From the NCBI GenBank assembly GCA_020086605.1, contig JACBWW010000051.1, forward strand, positions 4,125,121-4,189,120: a stretch of 64,000 bases of DNA, read 5' to 3'. The notes under the pieces were generated by a model that saw only the letters and a list, made by a program, of their open reading frames with translations, ran no database searches and was not told where the DNA came from. How positions within the stretch are numbered: the stretch's first letter is position 1; each line of letters opens with the position of its first letter. Of the stretch, positions 12,330-23,442 are shown piece after piece. A program made the translations under genes and the position numbers. This DNA comes from Lanius collurio. Lineage: Eukaryota > Chordata > Aves > Passeriformes > Laniidae.

Positions 12330-15300
12330 TGATCACACCTATTAATGATTCACTGCTGTCACAGCTATTTCAGAGCAGTCTTGCTCCTGGTTGTAAAGCT
12401 GTTAAATTCCAGCTGAAATAACTGATGTCACACGTTCTCCCTTCTGCTAAAAGAATCTGAACAAACTCCAGTATTTCAGTTTGCTCATTTGTTTCAGAGC
12501 ACAATGCAACTTTTCCATGTGTGCACGTCCAGCCTGGCAGCTCACCCAGGAACACACCTGGTGGGTTTTGTGCAGACACAGCCACAGCCAGGACATGCAA
12601 ACATGAGATTTTGCACAGGATAAATGCACAAGCTGGAGCTGAAGACTGGAGAATTTCAGTTGGACAAGGTCAGGCTGTGTCTGTCCCTCAGCTGTCACTG
12701 CAGTCAGCAGAAGGGAAAAGCCTTCCTTTCGAGTTGGTTGGATATTCCTGAATTCCCTCCTGTGGATGGCACTGGGAGGGACAATCCCTCAGACAGTACA
12801 GAGTGTGAGCAAATCCTCTGTGTGCTTGTGCTCCTTTCCCCTGCTACAGCCTCCCCTGGGATCACAGGCTCCCTGAGTGCTAACACAATGTGCTTTTACT
12901 ACAGTGGCATTTTAATTACCTGACATCTATTAGATAATTGTCGTTTTCACCTTTGAGCTCCATCCTCAGCCTTTCCAGGCAAGCCTGTTGCTGCTTCCCC
13001 CTCCTTTGCCTAACACACTCTGGGGGAAGGAGGGCATCTAGCAGCTTCTCTCTTGTTGCTCTCCAGTTCCACCACAGTGTAATTCTGAGAGTGTGTTAGG
13101 TGGAGTTTGTGGCACAGTTGTATTTATAGAGTATGGACAGTGTTGCAAAAGTGAGGTCTTCATTTGTGAAATAAAGAAAGAATTTGTAGTTACAGGGAGA
13201 TGCCCATTCAAACAGCCAAGACAGGAATTGGTTCAGGGTGTTTTCTTGAGCCTCCTCCTGACCATTTCATGAGTTAATCAAAAAGAAGTCTTCTGATAGA
13301 GTAACAAAAGTAATCAAGCCTGTAATTTCAAAATGATAACACCATTTCCCCGAGCAGAATGCTATGGTTTTGTTCAATTCATTTCTGGACCTCTAATGTT
13401 TATAGGGCATTCCATGTAGTAATGTATGCAAGCTGGCAAATGAAAAATAATATGGATATTTACAATAGAAGCAGCTAATACAAGCTGTAATATCTACATC
13501 ATGTCTTTAACTATTACAGTTTATGGTATTAAATTCATTTAACTGAAGAAGGAATAATTTGCAGTGTAACAAATTACAAACTTAACTTACTGTAGTAGCT
13601 TACTCCCTTATTTCTCTCTGCAGTATTTCAGGCACTACACTGTTACTGCTATGAAAAGCTAGGAAAATAAAACAGATGTGGTGAAATATCTGTAGGCAAT
13701 GTCATGTCAGCCAAAAAGGCTCAGTGTTTTCCAAAAGGCAAACTGAATTCACTGATTTCTTAGGCTCTGGAGCAAATTTCAAAATGCCTTGCTTTAGAAA
13801 ATTGCTTTCCCTGGGTGGGTGAACAAAATCTTTTTTAATGGCATTTGGTGTGAAAAGATGGAGAGAAGTAGATGTGAGTGTCCCTGAGAACTAGAAGCAG
13901 ACACAGTTCTATGGCTCTAGACAGATGCATGTGAACAAGTAAAGGTTCACAATTGTCATTTCAATGGGATTTTTATGAGCTGAAAAAATATTTGATAGCA
14001 TCAGAAATCAATTCTATTGTGAAATCCAGAAAGCATGAGGAATTTCTAAATGCTTTGTGAAAATCTTCCACTCGACTCATGAATGTATCTGAATTTCACT
14101 TTAAAAACCACTGCAAGACCAGCTGTGCTTCCAAATTCCAGTGACTCCAAATTTGCATGCCAAGCTTTCACCAGTAGCTCTCCCTTTCCATGATATATGG
14201 ACTATGAAGAAAGCAAAAAGATTTGTGAATCTCCCAAAGGTCAACTAAAAATAACATTTATTATGAATTCCCCAAATTACCAGAATATAATTGATATCTA
14301 CTGTTTATCTTTTTAAAAACTCTGCACCTAGTTACCTCACTTGACTAAAAAATTGAGCAGCACAAATGTTAAACATAAACGAGCTGCAGGAAATATACCT
14401 TTGTTTTTGCATAAAAGATATTTATACACACCAAGCAGCTTCAGCACACAGTTCCATCTGCATTAGCATTAAATGTGCACTTGTCATCAGTTATTGAATA
14501 TTCCAATCTTTAACAGGCCATATAATTACCTTAAATACTACATTTAAGAACCACTTAAAAGCTTAAAAGCTATAGTTCAGAACCTATTACACATATTCTA
14601 TATCCATATTACTACACATAAAAAACTTTTCAGATCACCAAGTGGAGACCTTCCAGACTATCTAAGAAGCATAAGCTTATGCTATTTATAGTTTAAATAA
14701 TTACATTTCTGCTGTGAAAGGCTGCAGTGGTTTTCATTCTGTAGGCACAACACTGGTGGTTTTAATATTTTTCTTAATCAAGTATTTTTAAAACATTCTC
14801 AGGAAATTGTGTTATGTGTTACAAAATGAAACCTAATGTGACATTATGTGCTACATAATTTCTTGACGTTTTCTAGCTGAAAACTCAAGCAAACAGGTTT
14901 CACCCATTACACTATGCCCCAAATATATATTTTAACTCAGAGTTTACTTTTCCCATTTCACAAGCATGTATTAAGGCCAGGCCATTTGCTCAGCACTCTT
15001 TTCCACCTGCCACTCTTTGCCTCAGCTACTTGGATTGTAACTTTTAAAGACAAAGCCTGGCTTTTGCTTCACTGTCTTTGTACCATGATCTGGTGAAGCC
15101 TTTTTTGGCCCTCAGCATTTACCTGTTTTCATCACTTAAAATTTGACATGTGCTCCAGAGGTTATGAAATACATTATTTTATCAGAAATTACTGTCATTT
15201 GTCAAGGTTGCATGGTATTTTGTGTTGGTTTGGTTACTATTTGACTTTCCTTGCAATCTAGACTAAAAATTTTTATACTCAGGAAGGGGTAAAAGATCAA

Positions 15301-15464
15301 TTTCTCTTTTGTCTAAGCTTTTCACGTGGAAGTTTAATAACATGCATTGAAACTTTAAACTCTCCTATTAGACCCACTAGGGAATTTTTTATGAAAGCTA
15401 AAGCCTTCAAAATAACAGCAAATGGTAATATTTTGAGTAAAAGTTTATGAGACACTTGGGGATA
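12330..15464. other. Non-coding AT-rich sequence
   Basis: No exon or repeat family recognised on either strand. Confidence 0.5.
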
Positions 15465-15546
15465 TGGTTTAAGGGTGATTATGGTGGTAGATGGTAGGAT
15501 TAGATGAACCTGAAGGTCTCTTTCAGCCTTGGTGATTCTATGATTT
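15465..15546 (+). mobile_element. CR1-type LINE 3' tail
   Basis: GGATTAGATGAACCTGAAGG followed by TCTTTCAGCCTTGGTGATTC and TATGATTT, a diverged CR1 terminus. Confidence 0.75.
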
Positions 15547-18160
15547 CCTTCTGTCTCATCTGTTACTGCAGTGGCATAAATATGACTTCCTTAGAAGATA
15601 GATTCTATTAATGCTTATAAACTGCTCACTAAATATTGTTTGATTTTGAAGTCAATACATTTTTTTCTACTTCCCACTAGAACAATTGCTTTAAAACCTC
15701 TTTGTAACCATAAGACACAATACAAGATCGTGGTTTCTCTCTTTCTGCTTCATCTCTGACTACACAGGAAAATAATTTTGTATATCCTTTGTTTTCCAAC
15801 TCTCCTGTCCAATGGTTATGTATTTAACTGTTTTATTTTGTCTGAAGTGATACTCAAGGTAATTTTACTGCAGGGGTGAGGAAGCCAGTTCTGTAGATCT
15901 GCCTGTTTTAGCTGCCTGCAATGCTTGCTGATTCACATCATAACCCTAATTCTGCATCCTGAAATATATTTCTAGTCTCCCTGATCTTTTCCCCTCCTTG
16001 GAGAACTAGTTTGGTCATAATTCTGTCTTTATCAGGGATTCATAAAAGTGTCTGAACAGCTTCACCTGCCATAACTGAATGTGTTTTCCAAAAGCCTCTG
16101 GGGACAGAGGGGTTTTGTGTGTTAAAGTCCCACACAAAGCCAGAGCAGCCCCTGATTAAAGAGAGGCACAGCCAGCTTCAGCTCTGGGGGTCTTTGCACA
16201 TAAACCTGGGGGTTTACTTCAGGCAAAGAACAAACTACAGCTCATAAACTGAAATGCTGATGGGAAATTGCTAGCAACACCTGCGAGAATGCTCCTCATA
16301 GAGGTATAAATTAATAATTTAAACCTGTAATTTCAGTGTTTCAGTTTGAAATATTGCCTCATAAAGAAAATCCAGAAAGTGTTTTAGTTCCAAGTAAGTT
16401 TGAGTATAGAAATTAAATCTCTTTTACTCTCTTCTTTCCTTCTTTAAAAAAATGCCATGTACAGTCAATCTCCTGCACTGTTGGTCACTTGCTGGTTAAT
16501 ACCTCACTTTACTGAAGATTATTTTTAGAAAGGCCCTGCCTTTAAGAACCACTCTATTTGGTTTGTCCAATTAGTTCTGGCAACTCAGTTTATTGTACAT
16601 ATTTTGAATCTAATTTTTCTGGTCATTCCAATGTCCTGTTTTCCCTTCAACTGTTAGTTTATAGAAGAATTTAAGTACAATGGGATAGATTATTTATAGG
16701 ATGTGGAACGAACATCCAAATATAGAAAGTAAACTGGCAGAAATGGGTTTATCAGTTGAAGCATTCTGCTTTACAGGTTAGTGAAGCAAATAACTGCCCC
16801 TTCTACTGACACAGATATTTCCAGTACCTTGCTAGGATACCATTTTGCTTTTTTGTACCTATATTTGTATAAATTTTGTAGATTCTTTTGTAAACAGAAG
16901 ATACATAATACCACCTTGCATGTTCATTTGTACACAGCTGTATTTTGTATTCTACCAGCAAAATCAGCAGCTTCAGCTGGAGTTTTTCCTTAGAGGCCCA
17001 CAGAAAGGGCACAGCCACATTGTGTGCACGGGGGTGCTGGCAAGAGGTTGTAAACTGAAAGGTGGTAGTACAGGAATTAGTGCATGTGTGAAGGGTTTCC
17101 TGCTCTGTGTTTCTCATCTCCAGAAACCCCCACAATGTAAGCAGCATAAAATGTTTTCTCTTTGAATCACAGTTTAATTGTGGCAGACCAGAAAATGCAG
17201 TTCTGAGTTGCAATTCAGCTTCCTCCTCAATCAGAAACCAATACATTTAGAATGCTTTATTTCAAAGAAGAAATATCATGGAAGCACATCCCAGGCACAG
17301 CCTGTCCATCTGTTCTCTACTGCACATCCAAGTAATTCCACTCTACTCTGAGGTGCTGGTAATTCGTCCTCCACTGATGCCAAACAGCAAGTTCAAAATA
17401 CAGATGAGTGCTGAGCAGCAGGAAAAGTGGTTCCAGTAAATTAAAGAAAAGTGCTGACAGCCATTGCCCTGCTTGGTGTCCCTGGCTTTAAGCACTGCAG
17501 CACACACTGGGGAAGAAATGAGCAGTTCCCATGCCCAGGTCATCAGTTAGCAGCTTCTGCTGGTTCCAGCTCAAGTCAGGTGTGTGCATCTGAGAGCAGT
17601 GTTCATTGCTAAATTAACATTGAGCACTGTCTAAATGGATAAATCTGTCTAATAAAGTGTCTCTCCTGGCTTCCATGAATTTAGGTTCATTATTAAGCTT
17701 TGCTCAAATAGTAGAACTTACTGTACTCCTTATGAATTTAAACTGATGACAAAAAGGAACCACTTGTTTATGAATTAGTTGCTGCAACACACAATAAGCT
17801 CTCCACAAGCAGGACCTCAAAGGACAACAGGAAATTTTTTCACCATTCACCACCCCCTGTTGGCACCTCAGTCCTCTCTTCTCCATTTCTTCTTCAGCTC
17901 TTGCAGCATTTGAAGTTACTTTTTACCACCCACTCCTAAAATTGTGACTCCCCCAGGACCTTGCAATCTGCTGACCTCTCATGTCCTGGAAAGGGGACAC
18001 ACCACGGGACTTCCCTTGCTGAGAGAAGCAGGAGGCAGAGCAGGGCTGCTCGTGGGGGGGATCTGCACATCCTCCTTCTGGGGGTGCTGCTGGCAGTGAG
18101 GGACCAGCTCAGCTTGGCTGTGATAACAGCAGTGTCCTCACTGTGGGGGAAAGAGCTGTG
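15547..18160. other. Non-coding sequence, nothing recognised
   Basis: Open frames here are short and lack family resemblance; no splice-supported exon was seen. Confidence 0.5.
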
Positions 18161-18162
18161 TT

Positions 18163-18260
18163 TTGTGCTGCCCCCAGCAGCACCTGCAAGTGTTCCAGGC
18201 CAGGCTGGACAGGGCTTGGAGCAGCCTGGTCCAGGGGAAGGTGTCTCCTGCCCATGGCAG
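18163..18260 (+). mobile_element. CR1 LINE fragment
   Basis: AAGTGTTCCAGGCCAGGCTG, GGACAGGGCTTGGAGCAGCC and GTCTCCTGCCCATGGCAGGG are the CR1 3' region. The usual terminal TTCCAACC...TTCTATGA segment is missing; a short GGCACCAA..TACCTCTGGG duplication and a minisatellite follow instead. Confidence 0.8.
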
Positions 18261-18341
18261 GGGGTGGCACCAAATACCTCTGGGGTGGCACCAATTACCT
18301 CTGGGGGACCTTCAACCATTCACCATTTTACAGCTCATGCT

Positions 18342-18523
18342 GGAGGAAGTTTGGAGGAAGTTTGGAGGAAGGTTGGAGGAAGGTTGGAGGAAGTTTGGAG
18401 GAAGGTTGGAGGAAGGTTGGAGGAAGTTTGGAGGAAGTTTGGAGGAAGGTTGGAGGAAGTTTGGAGGAAGTTTGGAGGAAGGTTGGAGGAAGGTTGGAGG
18501 AAGGTTGGAGGAAGGTTGGAGGA
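18342..18523 (+). repeat. 11-bp minisatellite, 16 full copies
   Basis: Unit GGAGGAAGTTT or GGAGGAAGGTT; the order of the T and G variants is TTGGTGGTTGTTGGGG. Because 11 is not a multiple of three and the unit has no stop codon in any frame, all frames stay open and produce false repetitive proteins (EEVWRK-type on plus, SSKLPPNFLQP-type on minus). Confidence 0.95.
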
Positions 18524-19414
18524 CTGTCTCCTGTGCAGGCTTCACCCTGTGCAGGGCAGGGAGCCACAGGAGCCCACGGGAGCTCTGCCCTCACTGAGAG
18601 CCTTTCTGGAGGGCACTCAAAGGGGACACGCTGAGTGCCTGCCCTAGAGCTGAGCCCCCTCTGCCTCCTGTCATTGCACCCCTTCTGAAAACACCCCAGG
18701 GTGAAAGAACCCTTCTCACCTTTCCCCCCTCCTTTTTTAATGTTGAAACAGCTTTCCAGGGACTGTCACAAACCTCAGCTGGCCCGAAGCTGTCCTGACG
18801 TGCAGGGAGAGACGAGCAGGAAGAATGGGGGAAGAACAAGGCCGTGGATCTGGTATTTAATGTCTGTTACTGAGCAGCACCCAGAGCCAAAGGAGGGTTT
18901 GAAGGTCTCTTAGAGAACCTCAGATCATGGAGTGGCCTGGGCAGAGGGGTCAGGGAGGAGGGGAAGGGAGAGGCACCACACCAGACAATCAACACTTGAC
19001 TGTTTTGGGACTTTATTTTTCCTTCCATAAATTGTTGTTAGAAAACAATTTTAATGCTTTTTTAGATCTCCTAGAAAGTTTTCAATTAAAAAAATACAGG
19101 AATATGTTTGAGGAGTTCTTCATCACCATTACACATATGCTTACTATCTGTTGGTAATTCCACACTGAACTCCTGAAAAAATTCTGAAACCCTGTTGCTA
19201 AAAGAAAGTAAACTAAATAAATTCCAAGCTTTTGATTCTTCCTCAAGAAGAATTAAAACTGTTTGACCCCTTAGACACCACTTTCAAATAACACTAAAGA
19301 AAATAAGGTCTAGTTATTATATTTTTTAATGCTGTGATATATTTTATGTGCAATATATATATTTATATATTTTATACATACTAATCTTTAAAAACTTGGG
19401 GGTTGTCTTTTTAG
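18524..19414. other. Region upstream of the C5orf58-like exons
   Basis: The ATG exon of the C5orf58-like gene should lie here or further left. I tested an ATG at about 19,106 with a GT donor near 19,154, but it joins out of frame and hits a stop. Confidence 0.4.
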
Positions 19415-19497
19415 GATCCTTGTCCCTGACTGATGAACTCAACATAAAGCCACTGACTGAAGGGCAAAGAGACTCAGACAAAGAATCTGTGTTAAAT
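19415..19497 (+). CDS. C5orf58-like, first visible coding exon
   Basis: Acceptor GTCTTTTTAG, donor AAT|GTATGT; 83 nt. Starts with two bases of a split codon and ends in phase 0. Encodes SLSLTDELNIKPLTEGQRDS...SVLN. Confidence 0.55.
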
Positions 19498-20943
19498 GTA
19501 TGTTAATATTTTTGGTTATGCTTCTTAATGTGCTGAAGTTTTCTACATAAAGAACATTATTTTTGAATCACGTAGAGTTTTTCCAGATTTTATTTTCAGA
19601 ATTTCCGAACAATAAGTAGAGAGCTTATAACTAGGCCAGAAGTTGTGCTATGTGCACTTCTCCTTGAAAATTTTCATAAGAAAAAGAAATTCCAAAAAAG
19701 GAGTAAAGTATACATTTAAAAATTCGAATTATACTTCATTGCAAAAGATTTCTAGTCTTAATTTTCTCTATATTTTGACTAGTTTTTAATTAAAAGTTAA
19801 AGGCAGGGAATATGATCTCTAAAGTAGGCAAAAAGATGTTGATTATAAAGTAATTACAAATGTTTCTGGTCATGTTTTGGCAGGTTCATTAACACTCAGT
19901 GCTAATAGAGATCAAGTGTGTGCTTCACGTTAATGTCACTGCAGCTCCATCTTGTGGCTGAATGATTATTCTTGATTAATTTTTGATTCTGTAGGAAAAG
20001 GTTGGTGTAAAACGAAGATAAAAAGTTTGAGGAGAGGAAATTGTCAACATGATTCATTTCATTGCCATTGTTTATATATTAAAAAAGTGACAGAAAAACC
20101 CTCAACCCTGAGTGTTTAATACTCACCTTCTGTGGCTGTCATTTAGTATGTCTAAGTGGATAATTATAAACTGGGGGAAGTTTTAGGTATAATATTATTT
20201 TAGAAAATGAAAGAAAAGATTTCATGAGTATTATGATTATCTGGATCAATGAGTTTATGAATCATAAATACCTGCCAGTCATGTTTTGTTCCTATTTCAT
20301 ACAGGTGATCAAAAATTCTGATGGGCAATTTAACCTTGAGGCTGCAATTAAAAGTGTTGACACAATGTCTGCAGAGTTGAAGAAAATAAATGGTAATTCT
20401 GACTTCATCATCCAAGTTCCAAGCTCTTAAACAAGAAACTGTTTAAAACATTGTTCTAAGAGTGTGCAGCTGTGAATGGCCTGGGTTTCTATGTCAGGCA
20501 ACTGGGTTTTAATGCAATGAAGCAATAGATTTGCTCTTATATTTTGAAAAATGGATGAAACAGAGTAGTTACAGAGCAATGGAATTGTGTTAGTTAGCCA
20601 TGAAAAACACCTGTAAGGTGATGAGCCCTTCCTTTGCAGGAACACTGAGAGCCTTCTAAAGCAAACATTACCAATGTGCTGACACCAAACTGAATTTAAC
20701 CATCTCCAAGTGAAACAAAGCAACCTTCAGCTTTTTGAATGAGCTGCTAGATGAGCACTGAAACAATGCTGTGTGTAATTACCCTTCACTGCCATTCAAT
20801 AAATACCATGCTGATGCACTGCCATTTGTCTTTCAGTGGAAAGCCAGCTACTGCTTTGTGACCTTATTTTGAACTTCAGCCATCCTGTGAAGGCTCAAGA
20901 TTCAAGAGAAGCTGAAGAAAAGACCTGGAGTTTGGCAGATTAA
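19415..20943 (+). CDS. Small gene, C5orf58-like, 3' three coding exons (5' end not found)
   Basis: Three plus-strand segments with AG acceptors join in frame: 19,415-19,497, 20,305-20,392 and 20,837-20,943. They give 91 residues and a TAA. The peptide contains SLTDELNIKPLTEGQ, a middle with AAIKSVDTMSAELKKIN, and a conserved-looking tail VESQLLLCDLILNF. It is acidic, probably helical, and has no signal peptide or membrane segment. The gene lies tail to tail with LCP2, less than 2.5 kb away, the arrangement of human C5orf58 next to LCP2. The name is therefore by synteny; I cannot confirm it by sequence. The first visible exon needs one base from an upstream exon, so the ATG exon is missing from this annotation. 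Function unknown. Confidence 0.6.
20305..20392 (+). CDS. C5orf58-like, middle coding exon
   Basis: Acceptor TTTCATACAG, donor ATG|GTAATT; 88 nt, ends in phase 1. If the donor is skipped, the frame runs on for 12 codons to a TAA at 20,428-20,430, so an alternative short C-terminus (...DFIIQVPSS) is possible. Confidence 0.6.
20837..20943 (+). CDS. C5orf58-like, terminal coding exon
   Basis: Acceptor TTTGTCTTTCAG. Joins in frame to the middle exon to read N-VESQLLLCDLILNFSHPVK... and stops at TAA 20,941-20,943. Candidate AATAAA signals follow at 21,280 and 21,788. Confidence 0.6.
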
Positions 20944-23197
20944 GTAATATTTATTTTCATGTATTATCTTCTGTTAATTCTGCTGAAGCTGCTGCTTCTT
21001 CCTCTTCTTTCCTCTTCATCTTCTTTCTTTTAATTTAGTTTGAACTGTACAATGACAGCATGGTTTCCTGTAGTTAGACTACTTTTATTTTAAGCTAAAC
21101 ATGTGGAATGGAAAAAAAAGTAGGTTATTGGTTGTGAGAGGGGTTTTTCAACCCACATTTCCCAAATTAAGCTCACTAGGGCTGGAAAGACTGATGTAAT
21201 TAATTAAAAAGGTCAGGAAACTGGGCATGAAGTTTTTCACATGGTTTTCTCCTTTTAAACAAAAACGTGTTGGAACAGTAATAAAAGATTTAAAATTTAC
21301 TTCAAGTCATTGCTCTCTTACCTCAGTTGTGCTCCAGGAAACAAGGTAAGAAACTGTCAGTGAAGGAGGAACTGCAATTTGTGTTTTGAGCTGCCTTCCT
21401 CATCTTAAAAATGTTCCTGAGGAAGAGGCCAAAGAGCAGATTTCTTCTGGAAACCCAAATGTCCTTTTCATTCCAAAGTAGAGTAGTAATGACTCTCTAA
21501 TGCAACTATTTACAAAAGCAGGGGGGAGTTGGTGGCTGAAATGCTCTATCCTGAAACATTCTTGGCCCAAAATTTGCATAGCCACTATTTTCATGTAGTT
21601 CATTACAATTAATATTCCATCATACTTTACTTGGGGACATGTTTGAATGTTGAGATGTATTTTTATTCTTACACCAAATGTAGTGAATAATCAAATGGAG
21701 ATTTATTCTACTTAAAAAAAAATATGCAGTGTTAGAATTTGTTATGCTGGTTTATATTTTATTTCTCTGGTGAGATGATTTAAAATTAATAAAACACAAT
21801 TCTATAGGAGGTGTTTTCTGTGTTCTCAGATTTTGCAAGGTAGGGCAATGGAATAGAATTATAGCTGACAAGAGTCAGTGGTAATATGGGGGATGTTCTT
21901 AACTTTAACATTTTTTGAAAAAAATATATTAGAACTGACTTTTCTTTCACCAGATTAGCCATGAATTTTTTAAAATATTGGGCTAGAAGCAGCTTTTGTC
22001 AGATGAAGAATTTTTTAAACTTTATTTTTCATCTTTATTTTTGGACTCGTAGTTGCATGGAAATGAACTTTGCTAACTTTGAATTCCAGCTCTTAGCTAA
22101 ACATCTTAGAAAGGAACATTTACAAAACATATAAGTAAAACTGTTTGTGAACTCTGATTATATTATCTGGGAAGCTTCACAGATTGCATGGAATGTATTT
22201 TCTACCTTGAGTTTTGGTTCCAGTGTTTTAACTGATACAGACAAAAATGGCTTTGAAGGAGAAAAAGTGTGACCAAGTCTGTCATAATTATCAAACCAAG
22301 GTCTTGTCAGGACACAAAGGAAATTGAAACCCAGGGCAATGAGTTGGAAAAATCAACTGCTACCTATATTTTGGAACTGTGTATGTCCCCATATTTCTTT
22401 TAAAACTATAGTAAAACAGAAAGCAGTTGTGCAAGAGGAACTAAGTTTGGCCTGACTCTGCTTTCTAAGAGATTTGGGGGGTTCTGCCACTTGAGGATCC
22501 CATGATAACAGTATTACTGATGTTCTCCTTGTAAAAATGGAATTGCTTGGTTCAGCCAGAAAGCTGAACAGAGGTTTATGTGGAGAGCACCTTCTTTCTG
22601 AGTGAGGTTAGAGAATTCCAGGAGACAAGAAGTTCCAGCTGTGGGCTGAGGCATGGGATCCTCAGTGGCCTGGCAGGGAGGACGTGCTGTCTGTCAGGGT
22701 GGTGTTTTCCTGGAAAAGTGTGAAGTTTCCCAGCTGAATAACCCAGACCCACACCCGGGCAGGCACCTGCAGCTCCATGGCTGGAGGGTTTTGGTGCCAC
22801 TGAAACCTGGGTGTCTTTCAGATTTGGCCTGGACTCAGTCTTTTCAAAGAAGTGAACATAGTCAGATTTATTGGGGGAAAAACTGACTTTCATTGTGTTT
22901 TGTCTATTCCTCAGCTTTGCCAATGTTTGGGACTACTCAGTAGCACTTCAAATAACAAAATTGCTGCTGCAATTCTGATCCAAATAAAGAGCTCCTGTGA
23001 AAGCAGAGACTTGTACTGATATTCATTTATAGTTCATCAAATTTGGTGTGGAAATAATTTCAAGAGGATATACATATCTTGGAAGATAAAAAATTATCAT
23101 GTGCTGTATGATTAATGGGCAGTAATAAACACTTTGTAGGAAATTATCATTTTGGAGTACTGTATTTAAGGCATAATTTAAAGATAACATAGTCCTT
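20944..23197. other. Convergent intergenic region between the C5orf58-like gene and LCP2
   Basis: Contains the candidate poly(A) signals of both genes and probably both 3' UTRs. No other exon seen. Confidence 0.5.
21280..21285 (+). terminator. Candidate poly(A) signal for the C5orf58-like gene
   Basis: AATAAA about 340 nt after the stop. A second AATAAA is at 21,788-21,793. Confidence 0.35.
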
Positions 23198-23203
23198 TTT
23201 ATT
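23198..23203 (-). terminator. Candidate LCP2 poly(A) signal
   Basis: Reads AATAAA on the minus strand, about 115 nt beyond the LCP2 stop. A second AATAAA lies at 22,867-22,872. Which one is used cannot be decided from sequence. Confidence 0.45.
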
Positions 23204-23319
23204 TGAAATTATGAGTTTTAATGACTTCATTATTTTAATTTGCTGAAAAAAGAAATATCTTGAAGTTTACAAACTTCACTAGGCTCCAGTACCACATGTG
23301 ATCTTCTCTAAGGTTTCAT

Positions 23320-23442
23320 TTAAATATGTCCTGCAGCATATTTTAACATGCACTGGTTTCTTGACCCTCTGTCTTTTCCATCAATCAGAAGAAGGGGTGT
23401 TCTTTGGAAGTGGTCAATGATATCTGCTACAGAAGAAAATTC
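23320..23442 (-). CDS. LCP2: LCP2 coding exon 21, SH2 end and stop (residues 506-545)
   Basis: Encodes EFSSVADIIDHFQRTPLLLI...YAAGHI then TAA. It has the same 40-residue length as the human last coding segment. Acceptor CCCACAG. Confidence 0.97.
   Translation of the reverse strand, partial: EFSSVADIIDHFQRTPLLLIDGKDRGSRNQCMLKYAAGHI

Noticed and set aside
1..18000. FOXI1, expected on this side of LCP2 from mammalian gene order
   Set aside because: No forkhead-domain sequence or GC-rich coding exon seen in the window.
18143..18634. Long repetitive open frames on both strands (EEVWRK-like and LPPTFLQPSS-like)
   Set aside because: They arise from an 11-bp stop-free repeat read in every frame, next to a CR1 fragment.
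19106..19156. ATG exon for the C5orf58-like gene with a donor after CTGTTG
   Set aside because: Joining to 19,415 is out of frame and reaches a stop after a few codons.
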